Shown: positions 35,217 to 47,460 of the stretch, one piece after another
Numbering within the stretch: position 1 is the first letter of the stretch
Layout of the letters: every line of letters begins with the position of its first letter
Assembly: GCF_007644105.1 (NCBI RefSeq)
Contig: NZ_VFAC01000016.1
Span: 1 to 64,000, forward strand
DNA length: 64,000 bases
Source of the DNA: Elioraea rosea
Lineage (GTDB): Bacteria > Pseudomonadota > Alphaproteobacteria > Acetobacterales > Acetobacteraceae
Direction: 5' to 3'
Notes under the pieces: model-generated
Told to the model about the DNA's origin: nothing
What the model saw: the letters and a program-made list of their open reading frames with translations, nothing else
Database searches by the model: none
Position numbers and translations under genes: made by a program

Positions 35217-36133
35217 CCCATCACCTCGCCGCCGCCCTGCTCGCCCTGCCGCTCGCCTTCACCGCCGCCCCGGCGCTGGCCCAGGGGGGAGCCCAGGGGG
35301 GAGCCCAGGGGGGAGCCCAGGGGGGCGCCGTCCCGGCGGCCGCACAGGGCCTCTGGGCGAACGGCCAATGCTCCGACCCCGGCGCGCTTCTCTTCCTCAC
35401 CGGCCGCTACTGGGCGCTGCTGCCGCAGGCGGGGGCGCAGGAGATGTGGCGCGTCGCCCGGACCGTGGAGAACGGCGGCTACACGCTTGCCGTCGCCGAC
35501 GACCCGGACCAGACGCGGCTGATCCTCCGCCCCTCCGGCACCGCGCTCGAGACAGGTACGCCCGGCCCGAAGCAGCCAGACGATGCCCTGCCGGGTGACG
35601 CGCCGGCGACGCAATGGGCGCGCTGCCCGGGCCTTCCCGCCCATCTCGCCTTGCTGCACGGCGAGGGGCTCTCCTTCGTCGGCGCACTCGACGGGTTCGA
35701 GTCCGCCTGCGCCTCGGGCGGCACCGAGCCCTGCGTCGGCGCGATCTTTGCCTGGGCCGACGTGACGCGCGACGGCGTGCTCGCGCCGGCCGAGATCGCA
35801 CGGCTGACGCGCGCGGCCACCTACATGGCCATGCTCGCGACCGGCACCGAGCTCGAGGAGCTTGCCGCCGCGATCGGCGCCGGCGCGCTCGGTGGCCTCT
35901 TCGCGGCGCAGGCGCTGATCCTCAGCTACGACTATGACGGCTCGGGCGGGCTCTCGATGGCCGAGCTCCTGCAGGACCGAGTGCCCGTTCCGGGCATCGC
36001 CGGCCCCGCCGCGCCTCCGGGCCCGCCGGTCGCGGGCCCGCCGCTCGGTGGCGCGGCGCTCGCCGGCCAGCTCGGCGCGCTCAGGACGCTGATCGACCAG
36101 CTCGGGCCGATGCTGGGCCTCCCGGCGCGCTGA
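35213..36133 (+). CDS. secreted EF-hand-like protein coupled to the repeat protein
   Basis: A 306-residue exported protein with signal peptide (HHLAAALLALPLAFTAAPALA), a Gly/Gln repeat region (GGAQ x4), a small domain with two Cys (about 50-150) and a C-terminal pair of EF-hand-like loops: DVTRDGVLAPAEI near residue 183 and DYDGSGGLSMAEL near residue 243. Calcium binding is likely from these loops. The C-terminus is Pro/Gly-rich. It overlaps the upstream gene by four bases, so the two secreted proteins are almost certainly made together. I do not recognise the family. Confidence 0.83.
   Translation: MTHHLAAALLALPLAFTAAPALAQGGAQGGAQGGAQGGAVPAAAQGLWANGQCSDPGALLFLTGRYWALLPQAGAQEMWRVARTVENGGYTLAVADDPDQTRLILRPSGTALETGTPGPKQPDDALPGDAPATQWARCPGLPAHLALLHGEGLSFVGALDGFESACASGGTEPCVGAIFAWADVTRDGVLAPAEIARLTRAATYMAMLATGTELEELAAAIGAGALGGLFAAQALILSYDYDGSGGLSMAELLQDRVPVPGIAGPAAPPGPPVAGPPLGGAALAGQLGALRTLIDQLGPMLGLPAR
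35279..35326 (+). repeat. four 12-bp tandem repeats encoding Gly-Gly-Ala-Gln
   Basis: Four adjacent copies of GCCCAGGGGGGA (last copy ends in C), in frame and encoding AQGG units just after the signal peptide. Unlike the F-P-N repeats, the copies are nearly identical at the DNA level, so slippage-driven length variation between strains is plausible. Confidence 0.9.
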
Positions 36134-36139
36134 GCACCG

Positions 36140-37591
36140 TCAGCCGTCGTACCCGGGCGGCGGTTCGAACCCGCGCCAGGCCTTCTCGATCATGCCGGCG
36201 ACCGCGATGGTGGTGCGGTCGTCGTACTGTGCGCCGACGATCTGCACGCCGACCGGAAGCCCGTCGATCAGCCCGAGCGGGGCGACCGTTCCTGGCAGGA
36301 AGAACAGGCCCGGATAGCCGGCCCAGAAGAGCTGGTCGGTCGTCGGCTGCTTCCTGCCGTTCACCTCGATCATACGGTCATGCCGCTCGCCCTCCTGGTC
36401 GTGCGGGAAGGCAGCACCGGCGGCGGTGGGGCAGAGCAGCACGTCCCAGTCGCGGAAGAACGCCGCCCAGGCAAGGCGCATGCGGTGCCGCTGCTCGTTC
36501 AGCCTGAGCCAGTTGCGGTGCGACAGCGTGTTGCCGCGCGCCATCAGCGCGACATAGCTCGCATCGCCCTCGCCGCGCCGCGCCGCTTCCGCCGCCCAGC
36601 GCTCCACCGCCGCGTCGGGGATCCGCGCCGAGGTCGCCGCCCGGAGCATCAGGATGTACGTCTTCGCCATCTCGGTCGTGTCGAACTCCGGCCTCGCGGT
36701 GAGCGACACCTTTGCGCCTTCGCGCTTGAGCGCCTTTCCGAGATCCTCGAGCAGGGCCGAGTAGCGTGTGTCGACCTCCGCGTTCGGGTCGGACGGCATG
36801 ACCGCCACGCGCAGTCCCTTCAGCCCCTTGGTGCGCGGCTTCGGCAGGTCGAGCACCCAGCCCGCGCCGTCGATCTCGTCCGGCCCCGCCATCACCTCGA
36901 GCGCGAGCGCGAGGTCGGAGGCCGAGCGGGCGAGCGGACCAATGGCCGAGATGTCGGACTGCGCGACGGCGCCAAGCGTGTGGCCCTTCGACGAGCAGAT
37001 GCCCCAGGTCGGCTTGTGGCCGAACACGCCGCAGTAATGCGCGGGGTTGCGGATCGAGGCGCCGATGTCGGAGCCGATCTCGAGCCCCGTCATGCCGGCG
37101 GCGAGCGCAGCGGCCGAGCCGCCGGAGGAGCCGCCCGGCGTGCGCGTCATGTCCCAGGGGTTGTTGGTCGTGCCGTACACGGCGTTGTAGCTCTGCCAGT
37201 CGGCCAGCATCAGCGGCACGTTGGTCTTGCCGAAGATCACCGCGCCTGCCTCGCGGAAGCGTGTCACGGCGAGCGCGTCGCAGGCGGCGATGTTGTCCTT
37301 GAAGGCCGGGTCGCCCCAGGTGGTGGGGTGGCCGGCGATGTTGAAGCTCTCCTTCACCGTCATCGGCACGCCGGCGAGCGGAGGCAGCGCCTCTCCCCTG
37401 GCGCGGGCACGGTCGACCGCGCGGGCGTGCTTCCTCGCCTTCTCGATGTCGCGAACGACGACCGCGTTGATCGCCCCGTCATGCTTCTCCACCCGCGCCA
37501 GGTAGTGGTCGAGCAGCTCCTTCGCGCCGACCTTTCCAGTGCGGACCAGCCGGGCGAGCTTCGTGGCGGGGGCGAAGGCGATGTCGGTCAT
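36140..37591 (-). CDS. amidase signature family enzyme
   Basis: A 483-residue amidase. The Ser-cisSer-Lys triad is visible: Lys in GVPMTVKESFN (about residue 80), the serine-rich TPGGSSGGSAAALAAGMTG and GSDIGASIRNPAHYCGV. A strong Shine-Dalgarno (AGGAGAGGAAG on the minus strand) supports the start at 37591. It has no signal peptide. The substrate is not predictable; family members hydrolyse many amides and are also found in carbamate or indole-acetamide metabolism. It is convergent with the secreted-protein operon (six-base gap) and divergent from the atp operon. Confidence 0.93.
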   Translation of the reverse strand: MTDIAFAPATKLARLVRTGKVGAKELLDHYLARVEKHDGAINAVVVRDIEKARKHARAVDRARARGEALPPLAGVPMTVKESFNIAGHPTTWGDPAFKDNIAACDALAVTRFREAGAVIFGKTNVPLMLADWQSYNAVYGTTNNPWDMTRTPGGSSGGSAAALAAGMTGLEIGSDIGASIRNPAHYCGVFGHKPTWGICSSKGHTLGAVAQSDISAIGPLARSASDLALALEVMAGPDEIDGAGWVLDLPKPRTKGLKGLRVAVMPSDPNAEVDTRYSALLEDLGKALKREGAKVSLTARPEFDTTEMAKTYILMLRAATSARIPDAAVERWAAEAARRGEGDASYVALMARGNTLSHRNWLRLNEQRHRMRLAWAAFFRDWDVLLCPTAAGAAFPHDQEGERHDRMIEVNGRKQPTTDQLFWAGYPGLFFLPGTVAPLGLIDGLPVGVQIVGAQYDDRTTIAVAGMIEKAWRGFEPPPGYDG

Positions 37592-37678
37592 GGGGCTTCC
37601 TCTCCTGGGGGGCGGGCGAAGGATCGACCCGGCCCGGCGCCGTGACAAGGCGGGGTGCGAAACGGCTTCCCCGGCCTG

Positions 37679-37707
37679 TTGCACCGCCACATCCCCTGTG
37701 TTACCTC
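37679..37707 (+). promoter_or_regulatory. candidate promoter of the atpHAGDC operon
   Basis: TTGCAC (37679-37684), a 17-base spacer and TACCTC (37702-37707) lie about 100 bases upstream of atpH. The -35 is good and the -10 weak, as is usual in high-GC alphaproteobacteria. The region also separates the divergent amidase. Confidence 0.35.
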
Positions 37708-37807
37708 CCCCGCGCCTTCGGGGGGCTGCCTCCGGAGGGCCATTTCCTGCGGCCTTGGCGCCCCCACGTGCCTGGCCGTCAACGCGAACCGGGTCGAGGC
37801 TTCCGTC

Positions 37808-38440
37808 GTGCCGCCTTCCGACAATCCCCGTATTGCCGAGATCGTCGATGCCATGAAGCTCGCGCGCGATGCGCGCGCGGCGGTCGACGAAGTACCGGCG
37901 CGCTATGCGGGCGGGCTTCTCGCGCTGGCGGACGAGTATCGCCAGAAGGGCGACGAGGGCGTGTACGACCGTCTCGCCGCCTCGCTCGACGGTCTTGAGC
38001 AGCTGTATGGCGAGAGCGCGGAGTTCCGCACCCTGGTCGATGACCCGCGCATCCCGCGCGAGGCGCAGATGAAGGCGGCGCTTTCGATCGCCGACAGCGC
38101 CGGGCTCGACCCGATGGTGCGCAACTTCCTAGGCGTGATCGTGAACAACCGGCGGCTGTCGATGCTGCCGCGCATCCTCGGTGCCTTCCGCGCCCTGCTG
38201 GCCGCACGCCGCGGCGAGGAGACGGCCGAGGTCGTCAGCGCCGTGCCGCTGTCCGACCAGCAGGCGCGCGCGGTCGAGGCGTCGCTGATCCGCGCGGGCC
38301 ATGCGCGCGTGCGCATCGCCCAGCGCGTCGATCCCTCCATCCTCGGCGGGCTGATCGTGAAGATCGGCTCGCGCCTTTACGACAGTTCCATCCGTAGCCG
38401 CCTGCAGCGGCTTTCACAGGCCATGAAGGGGGCAGCCTGA
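37808..38440 (+). CDS. atpH: ATP synthase F1 delta subunit
   Basis: A 210-residue stator subunit linking F1 to the b subunits. A GTG start at 37808 with GAGG eight bases upstream gives [22 protein letters not shown]; the reading frame extends further upstream without conserved sequence. The N-terminal helical bundle ([20 protein letters not shown] ... [12 protein letters not shown]) and the C-terminal [20 protein letters not shown] ... [32 protein letters not shown] match the family. It is the first gene of atpHAGDC, followed at once by atpA. Confidence 0.93.
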   Translation: MPPSDNPRIAEIVDAMKLARDARAAVDEVPARYAGGLLALADEYRQKGDEGVYDRLAASLDGLEQLYGESAEFRTLVDDPRIPREAQMKAALSIADSAGLDPMVRNFLGVIVNNRRLSMLPRILGAFRALLAARRGEETAEVVSAVPLSDQQARAVEASLIRAGHARVRIAQRVDPSILGGLIVKIGSRLYDSSIRSRLQRLSQAMKGAA

Positions 38441-38441
38441 C

Positions 38442-39974
<1,533 letters not shown>

Positions 39975-40003
39975 GCGCACCGGCAGCCGGGAGAGCCTGA
40001 CCG

Positions 40004-42359
<2,356 letters not shown>

Positions 42360-42381
42360 GCCAGGAGAGGGGGAGAACGCC

Positions 42382-42792
42382 ATGGCGACCTTCACGCTCG
42401 AGCTCGTCTCGCCGGAGCAGCTCCTGTTCTCCGACGAGGTGGAGATGGCGGAGATTCCGGCCGCCGAGGGCTATATCGGCGTGCTGCCGGGCCACGCACC
42501 GATGATCGTCGCGCTCAAGGGCGGCGTGATTCGCATCCACAAGGGCGGGGCGATCACGCACCGGCTCTTCGTCGCCGGCGGTTTCGCGGAGATCACCGCC
42601 GAGCGCTGCACCGTCCTCGCCGAGGAGGCGGTTCCCGTTGCCGACCTCTCGCGCGACTCCGCGGCCACGCGCATCGCGGAGGCCGAGGCGGCCTACGCCG
42701 AGGCGGCGAAGGGCGAGAGCGTCGAGGCACGCGAGGCGGCGATGGCGCGGCTGCTCGCCGCCCGCGCGCGGCTCGAGGCGGCCTCGGCCTGA
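42382..42792 (+). CDS. atpC: ATP synthase F1 epsilon subunit
   Basis: A 136-residue epsilon subunit, last gene of the operon. AGGAGAGGGGGAG precedes the ATG. The N-terminal beta-sandwich (FTLELVSPEQLLFSDEVEMAEIPAAEGYIGVLPGHAPMI) is intact, and the C-terminal helices (EAEAAYAEAAKGESVEAREAAMARLLAARARLEAAS) could take the inhibitory conformation. It ends the run of F1 genes; the Fo genes must lie elsewhere, as is usual in alphaproteobacteria. Confidence 0.95.
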   Translation: MATFTLELVSPEQLLFSDEVEMAEIPAAEGYIGVLPGHAPMIVALKGGVIRIHKGGAITHRLFVAGGFAEITAERCTVLAEEAVPVADLSRDSAATRIAEAEAAYAEAAKGESVEAREAAMARLLAARARLEAASA

Positions 42793-43065
42793 CAGCTTCC
42801 CGGCCGCGCCACTCCGCGGCGCCGCCCGCTCCGGCAAGCGATTGATTCGGTGCTGTTCCCTTCCTGCCACGGGGGGTTGTTCGCGGCTTTCGCAATCCCC
42901 ATTGCATAGGGGAGACTGCAGTCCGCCGGTGCAAGGCCGGCGGGGCCGGCCGTGGTTCGTGCCGCGTCGGCCATCGTACCCGGGGAAGTGCAACCGCCAT
43001 GTCGAGGCCAAGATCCGCGCGTCTCTTCCGGCCTTCCCCGTCACCGCCCGCGCCGGAGGCCTGAG
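42793..43065. other. gap between atpC and the ferritin-like gene
   Basis: No gene is seen. A 7-bp inverted repeat CCGCCGG / CCGGCGG (42923-42929 and 42937-42943) lies in the middle and may end the atp transcript, though it has no T-run. The upstream part (around 42840-42915) is slightly AT-richer and may carry the promoter of the ferritin-like gene. Confidence 0.4.
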
Positions 43066-43929
43066 ATGAAGCACTGGCATATCGACGAGGTCGCCTGGGA
43101 CCGGTTCGACCCCTCGAAGGTGGACCCCGAAATCGTCCCGCTGGTGAAGGCGGCCGCGATGGTCGAGCGCAACGGCGACGACTATGCCGACTACCTCTGC
43201 AACGTCTTCCACGATGACCCCGATTTCAGCCGGGCCGCGCGCTACTGGGCCGTCGAGGAGGTGCAGCACGGCGAGGCGCTCGGCCGCTGGGCCACGCTCG
43301 CCGACCCGGGCTGGGACTACCAGGCGGCCTTCGCGCGCTTCCGCAAGGACTTCAAGATCGAGACGGAGGTGGACCGTTCCGTCCGCGGCTCGCGCACGGG
43401 CGAGCTGATCGCCCGCTGCATGGTCGAGACCGGTACGTCGAGCTACTACACGGCGCTCGGCGAGGGCAGCACCGAGCCGGTGCTCGTCGAGATCTGCCGG
43501 CTGATCGCTGCCGACGAGTATCGCCACTTCAAGCTGTTCTATGACCACATGCGGCGCTACCTCGCGCGCGAGAAGCTCTCGGTGATCGAGCGGCTGAAGA
43601 TCGGCCTCGGCCGCATCGGCGAGACGGAGGACGACGAGCTCGCGCTCGCCTTCCACTGCGCCAACAAGCCCGAGGGCGCGCCCTATGACCGGCGCGCCGC
43701 CATCGCCGCCTACATGGCGAAGGCGATGGGCTACTACCGCCAGAAGCATTTCGACCGCGGCGTCGGCATGATCTTCAAGGCCGTCGGCCTGCCACCGCGC
43801 GGGCGGCTGTCGGACATCTCCGCCCGCGCCGCCTACCGCTTCGTGCAGTACAAGCAGAAGCGCAACGCGGCGATCGCGGCGCGCGAGTGGGGAACCGCCC
43901 CGTCCGGCGTCACCGCGCAGGCCGCCTGA
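43066..43929 (+). CDS. ferritin-like di-iron domain protein
   Basis: A 287-residue helical protein with the four-helix ferritin-like di-iron pattern: Glu in AAMVERNGDDYADYL (about residue 30), ExxH in VEEVQHGEAL (about 67-70), Glu in CMVETGTSSYY (about 127) and ExxH in ADEYRHFKLFYDHM (about 157-160). This is the ligand arrangement of acyl-ACP desaturases and related oxygenases, but the length and lack of other desaturase signatures leave the reaction open. A CGGAGG Shine-Dalgarno precedes the start. It follows the atp operon by 273 bases and has no obvious partner. Confidence 0.8.
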   Translation: MKHWHIDEVAWDRFDPSKVDPEIVPLVKAAAMVERNGDDYADYLCNVFHDDPDFSRAARYWAVEEVQHGEALGRWATLADPGWDYQAAFARFRKDFKIETEVDRSVRGSRTGELIARCMVETGTSSYYTALGEGSTEPVLVEICRLIAADEYRHFKLFYDHMRRYLAREKLSVIERLKIGLGRIGETEDDELALAFHCANKPEGAPYDRRAAIAAYMAKAMGYYRQKHFDRGVGMIFKAVGLPPRGRLSDISARAAYRFVQYKQKRNAAIAAREWGTAPSGVTAQAA

Positions 43930-44036
43930 CCGGCTTTCCTCTCCCGTCTTCCTCCCCGGGCCGCCCGCCCCGGGCACGCTCTCGCGTGCGCCGGCGTGCG
44001 CCGTCTGTGCGCTGGCGCGCAGATCTCATATGACCG

Positions 44037-44073
44037 CATGGCGCACATTCATGCGCAATTAATGCGCGCCATG
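44037..44073. promoter_or_regulatory. nested palindrome upstream of a small membrane-protein gene
   Basis: Outer arms CATGGCGC (44037-44044) and GCGCCATG (44066-44073) enclose, and on the right overlap, an inner inverted repeat GCGCA-N5-TGCGC (44053-44067). The motif ATGCGC/GCGCAT recurs several times in 35 bases. The element lies 41 bases before the ATG of the 52-residue protein, in a patch clearly richer in A+T than its surroundings. It looks like an operator for a dimeric regulator or an RNA hairpin in the leader. Confidence 0.4.
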
Positions 44074-44114
44074 GTTCCTTTCCTGTGCTCAGATGATGCG
44101 GGGAGGATGGTTGT

Positions 44115-44273
44115 ATGGACACTTTCGATCAGAGAAGGTCGATCAGTCTCGTCTTCGGTCTCGTCGCCCTCGGCCTCGCCCTCGCCGTTGGGCATGTGAA
44201 CGACCAGCGCGCGGAACGGCAGGACAATGCCGCGCCCGTGGAAGCCAAGCTGAACGCGAACACGCGCGGCTGA
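44115..44273 (+). CDS. small single-pass membrane protein, 52 aa
   Basis: A short protein with an N-terminal DTFDQRRS, one membrane helix (about residues 11-27, SLVFGLVALGLALAVGH) and a hydrophilic tail NDQRAERQDNAAPVEAKLNA. The evidence for a gene is a GGGGAGG Shine-Dalgarno eight bases before the ATG, the membrane-helix composition, and the elaborate palindrome just upstream. No homologue is recognised. Small membrane proteins of this kind often modulate larger membrane complexes or respond to stress, but nothing here shows which. Confidence 0.5.
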   Translation: MDTFDQRRSISLVFGLVALGLALAVGHVNDQRAERQDNAAPVEAKLNANTRG

Positions 44274-44343
44274 CACGGCTGAGGGTTCGCCCGATGGCCG
44301 GTTCAGGCGATCGGGGCAAGGCCGCCGGTTACGGCCGGCCCGG

Positions 44344-44766
44344 TCACGGGGCGGCCGGCTTCGACGCGGCGATCTCCACCGCGCGGCGCATCACCGCAGC
44401 GCCGGCGCGGTTCCATGTCGTGATCCCCCCCACCATCAGCACCTGCGTCAGCCCCTCCGACAGCTCCTCCACCGTGAGCCCGAGCCGCATCGCGTTCTCG
44501 AGATGCGCCACCGCGCCGCCCTCGTTCAGCACGAGCACGTCGAGCAGGACGAAGATCAGCTCCTTGGTGCGGAGATCGAGCGCGGCGCCCTCGGCCTTGT
44601 CCCGCATCACTGCGGCGCGCATCAGCCCGTAGCCGCCGAACGTCGCCGGCGCCGTCTCGGCGAGAAGGCCGATGTTCGGCGAGATCCGCCCGCTTGTTGC
44701 GAGGAAGCTCGCCTTCCCCGCGGCGACCGCCGCCTCGACCAGCGCCGCCGCCTCGTCCCGCTCCAT
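44344..44766 (-). CDS. carboxymuconolactone decarboxylase family protein
   Basis: A 140-residue CMD/AhpD-fold protein: LDLRTKELIFVLLDVLVLNEGGAVAHLENAMRLGLTVEELSEGLTQ contains the family helices and the catalytic-type His-x-x-N arrangement. It lacks the CxxC of peroxidase-type AhpD proteins, so a thiol peroxidase role is unlikely; gamma-carboxymuconolactone decarboxylase or a related function is possible. No aromatic-degradation genes are nearby. It precedes, on the opposite side of a 71-base gap, the end of the cyclic-di-GMP gene on the same strand. Confidence 0.85.
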   Translation of the reverse strand: MERDEAAALVEAAVAAGKASFLATSGRISPNIGLLAETAPATFGGYGLMRAAVMRDKAEGAALDLRTKELIFVLLDVLVLNEGGAVAHLENAMRLGLTVEELSEGLTQVLMVGGITTWNRAGAAVMRRAVEIAASKPAAP

Positions 44767-44837
44767 CGCCCGCTCCCTCGCCTCTGCATCGGAGCGGGGA
44801 GCAGATCACGCCGCGGCGTGGCGCGCCACGGGCAGGG

Positions 44838-46883
44838 TCAGGCGGCTCGCGAGGCGCTCGCGCCGTCGCGCGGCGGCTCGGCGACGTGCGGCGAGGGGCG
44901 GCCGAGCAGGAAGCCCTGTGCCTCGTCGCAGCCTTCCTGCACGAGGATGGCAAGCTGGGCCGGACGCTCCACCCCTTCGGCGAGCACGGCGATGTCGAGG
45001 CTCTTGCCGAGCGCGACGACCGAGCGCACCACCGCCTTCGCCTCGGCGGAGCTCTCGATCTCCGAGACGAAGAAGCGGTCGAGCTTGATCTTGTCGAAGG
45101 GGAAGCTCCTGAGCGTCTTCAGCGAGGAGTAGCCGGTGCCGAAATCGTCGAGCGCGACGCCGACGCCGAGCGCCTTGATGGCGCGGAGGATGGCGAGCGC
45201 GCGCTCCTGGTCCTCGACGATGGCGGTTTCCGTCAGCTCGATCTCGAGCCGCTCGGGCGCGAGGCCGCTCTCGGCGAGCGCATTGCGGATCATCGCCGGA
45301 AGGTTCGGGTCGGCGAGCTGCAGCGGCGAGATGTTCACCGCCACGCGCCAGGGGTGGTTCCACGCCGCCGCCTCGGAGCAGGCGCGCCGAAGCACCCACG
45401 CGCCGAGCTGCGGGATCAGCCCCGTCTCCTCCGCGATCGGGATGAACACGGCCGGAGAAACGGGGCCGATCTCGGGGTGTGTCCAGCGCAGCAGCGCCTC
45501 GTAGCCGGTGATCTCGCCGTCACGCACCGAGGCCTGCATCTGGTAGTGGAGCGTGAGCGCATTCTGTCCGAGCGCCTCGCGCAGGGCGGAGGCGAGCGCG
45601 CGGCGCTCGCGCGCGGCCGCATCCATAGAGGCATCGAAGAAGCAGTGCGTCACGAGCGGCTGCGCCTTCGCCCGGTAGAGCGCGAGGTCGGAGTTGCTCG
45701 CGAGCTGGTCGACGGTCGTCCCGTCCTCGGGGAAGCAGGCGATGCCGAAGCGCGCGCCGAGGCCGAGGGCGATCTCCTGCCAGGGCACCGGCTCGCGGGC
45801 GGCATCCTCGAGCCGCGTTATCGCGCGGTCGAGCTCGCCGCGCGTGGAGAAGGGCAGCACCGCGCAGAACTCGTCTCCGCCGATACGCGCGAGCGTCGCG
45901 TGCTCGCCGGCCGCGACGGCGAAGCGGCGCGCGAGCACGCGCATCGCCTCGTCTCCCGCGGCGTGGCCGTGCGTGTCGTTGACGTCCTTGAAGCGGTCGA
46001 GGTCGATCGCGATGACGGCAAGCCGCGTGCCGTGGCGCCTGGCCGCGTCGATCGCCGCATGCATTGCTTCACCCGCGGCGGCGCGGTTCGGCAGGCCGGT
46101 GAGCAGGTCGGTCAAAGCCATCTGGGTCAGCCGCTCGACCGATTCCTGCCGCGCCCGGTCGTCGATTAGGTGGGCGAAGAGGCCGGAGGCGAGGACGAGC
46201 AGCCCGGCGATCGCGATCGCGATGGCCATCGCCACGAAGGTGTCGTGCCCCATCCTGCCTTCGGAGAGCGGCAGCGGCGTGATCGTCAGCGCGGCCATGC
46301 CGGTGAAGTGGAGCGACAGCACGGCGAGCACGAACACCGCCACGGCACGGAGGCTCGGCTTGCCGTCCCCCCGCTGCGCGGCGAGCGCGAAGGCGACGGC
46401 GCCAAGCAGCATGGCGGAGAGGGTGGCAAGCACGATGCCGGGCGTCCACCACGTCGCGATGCCTTCGGCCCGGTAGGCGACCATGCCGGTGAAGTGCATC
46501 GCCGCGATCGCGCCCCCGACGATGCCGCCACCGACGGCCGGAAGGATGATCGGCCCGTCCGCGCCGCGCGCGCCGGCAACCGCGAGGCCGGGAAGGGCGC
46601 CGAGGATCGGCACGAGAAGCGACACGATGGTCAGCACGGGATCGAAGCTCACCCCCACGCCGGGCTCATAGGCGAGGATCGCGATGAAATGCGTGCACCA
46701 GACGGTTGCCCCGAGCGTGACGGCGCCGAGGAGCTGCCACCCGAAGCGGCTCACCCCCGCCGAGATGAGGCCGCGCGCATGCAGCTGGATGGTCGAGAAG
46801 GCGCCGAGCACGCACATCAGCCCGGCGAGCAGCACCAGCCCCGGGTTGTGCGAGGCGGCCAGACACGTCACGGCGTCGATCAT
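44838..46883 (-). CDS. MHYT-GGDEF-EAL cyclic-di-GMP synthase/phosphodiesterase
   Basis: A 681-residue inner-membrane sensor enzyme. Seven helices in the first 240 residues carry three MHYT-type motifs (WCTHFIAILAY, MHFTGMVAY, LHFTGMAAL), proposed to bind copper and sense a diatomic gas. The diguanylate cyclase domain has an intact RIGGDEF signature (about residue 330) but no RxxD inhibitory site just upstream. The phosphodiesterase domain has EAL (GYEALLRW), ELTETAIV, ALDDFGTGYSSL, KLDRFF and AEGVERPAQ, all catalytic residues present. Both activities are therefore possible, and the net direction cannot be predicted. The start at 46883 puts the first helix at the N-terminus; longer in-frame starts add a Pro/Ser-rich leader that overlaps rppH. 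Confidence 0.93.
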   Translation of the reverse strand: MIDAVTCLAASHNPGLVLLAGLMCVLGAFSTIQLHARGLISAGVSRFGWQLLGAVTLGATVWCTHFIAILAYEPGVGVSFDPVLTIVSLLVPILGALPGLAVAGARGADGPIILPAVGGGIVGGAIAAMHFTGMVAYRAEGIATWWTPGIVLATLSAMLLGAVAFALAAQRGDGKPSLRAVAVFVLAVLSLHFTGMAALTITPLPLSEGRMGHDTFVAMAIAIAIAGLLVLASGLFAHLIDDRARQESVERLTQMALTDLLTGLPNRAAAGEAMHAAIDAARRHGTRLAVIAIDLDRFKDVNDTHGHAAGDEAMRVLARRFAVAAGEHATLARIGGDEFCAVLPFSTRGELDRAITRLEDAAREPVPWQEIALGLGARFGIACFPEDGTTVDQLASNSDLALYRAKAQPLVTHCFFDASMDAAARERRALASALREALGQNALTLHYQMQASVRDGEITGYEALLRWTHPEIGPVSPAVFIPIAEETGLIPQLGAWVLRRACSEAAAWNHPWRVAVNISPLQLADPNLPAMIRNALAESGLAPERLEIELTETAIVEDQERALAILRAIKALGVGVALDDFGTGYSSLKTLRSFPFDKIKLDRFFVSEIESSAEAKAVVRSVVALGKSLDIAVLAEGVERPAQLAILVQEGCDEAQGFLLGRPSPHVAEPPRDGASASRAA

Positions 46884-46956
46884 CAGGAACCATCCCGGCC
46901 CATGGGGCAAGGAGCGAGGATGGGGCCCGGCGGTTAATGCGGTCTGAAGCCTGCGG

Positions 46957-47460
46957 TCAGGGCCTGGCGAGATGCGCGAAGTCGGCGGCGAGCCGGTCGT
47001 AGATCGCCCGCTTGAAGCCCACGGCGAGACCCGGAAGCTCGGCGAGCCTCGTCCAGCGCCAAGCATCGAACTCGGGGTGCGGGTCGGCGTCGAGGCGGAT
47101 GTCGCGGTCCTCGCCTGTGAAGCGGAGCGCGAACCATTTCTGCGTCTGCCCCCGGTACCGGCCGCCCAGGGCCCTGCCGAGAAGCTCGGGCGGAAGGTCG
47201 TAGGACAGCCACTCGGGGTGCTCCTCGATCACCTCGGCCCTGTCGGTGCCGATCTCCTCGGCGAGCTCGCGCAGCACGGCGCGTGCGGGGTCCTCCTCCT
47301 CGTCGATGCCGCCCTGGGGAAGCTGCCAGCCGCCGGGCGCACCCTCCGCGTTCGGCAGGTCTGCCCGGCGGCAGACGAGAACAAGGCCGGCGGGGCTGAA
47401 CAGCACCGCGCCGACGTTGCGCCGGTAGGGCAGGAGATGCGGCTCCAGGCGCGTGCTCAC
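46957..47460 (-). CDS. rppH: RNA pyrophosphohydrolase
   Basis: A 167-residue Nudix hydrolase that removes pyrophosphate from mRNA 5' ends and starts decay. The Nudix box is GGIDEEEDPARAVLRELAEEIG, matching GX5EX7REUXEEXGU. The opening LLPYRRNVGAVLFSPAGLVLVCRR and GGWQLPQGG match RppH. A GTG start at 47460 overlaps the stop codon of the deacetylase gene (GTGA), indicating translational coupling. The gpmI-ctpA-deacetylase-rppH order is typical of alphaproteobacteria. Confidence 0.94.
   Translation of the reverse strand: MSTRLEPHLLPYRRNVGAVLFSPAGLVLVCRRADLPNAEGAPGGWQLPQGGIDEEEDPARAVLRELAEEIGTDRAEVIEEHPEWLSYDLPPELLGRALGGRYRGQTQKWFALRFTGEDRDIRLDADPHPEFDAWRWTRLAELPGLAVGFKRAIYDRLAADFAHLARP

Noticed and set aside
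34629-35326. Short tandem repeats as a CRISPR-like array
   Set aside because: The units are 12 bp, contiguous, in frame and without spacers; they encode Gly/Gln linkers.
36160-36180. GGTTCGAACCC resembling a tRNA T-loop
   Set aside because: It lies inside the amidase coding sequence and has no matching anticodon or acceptor stems around it.
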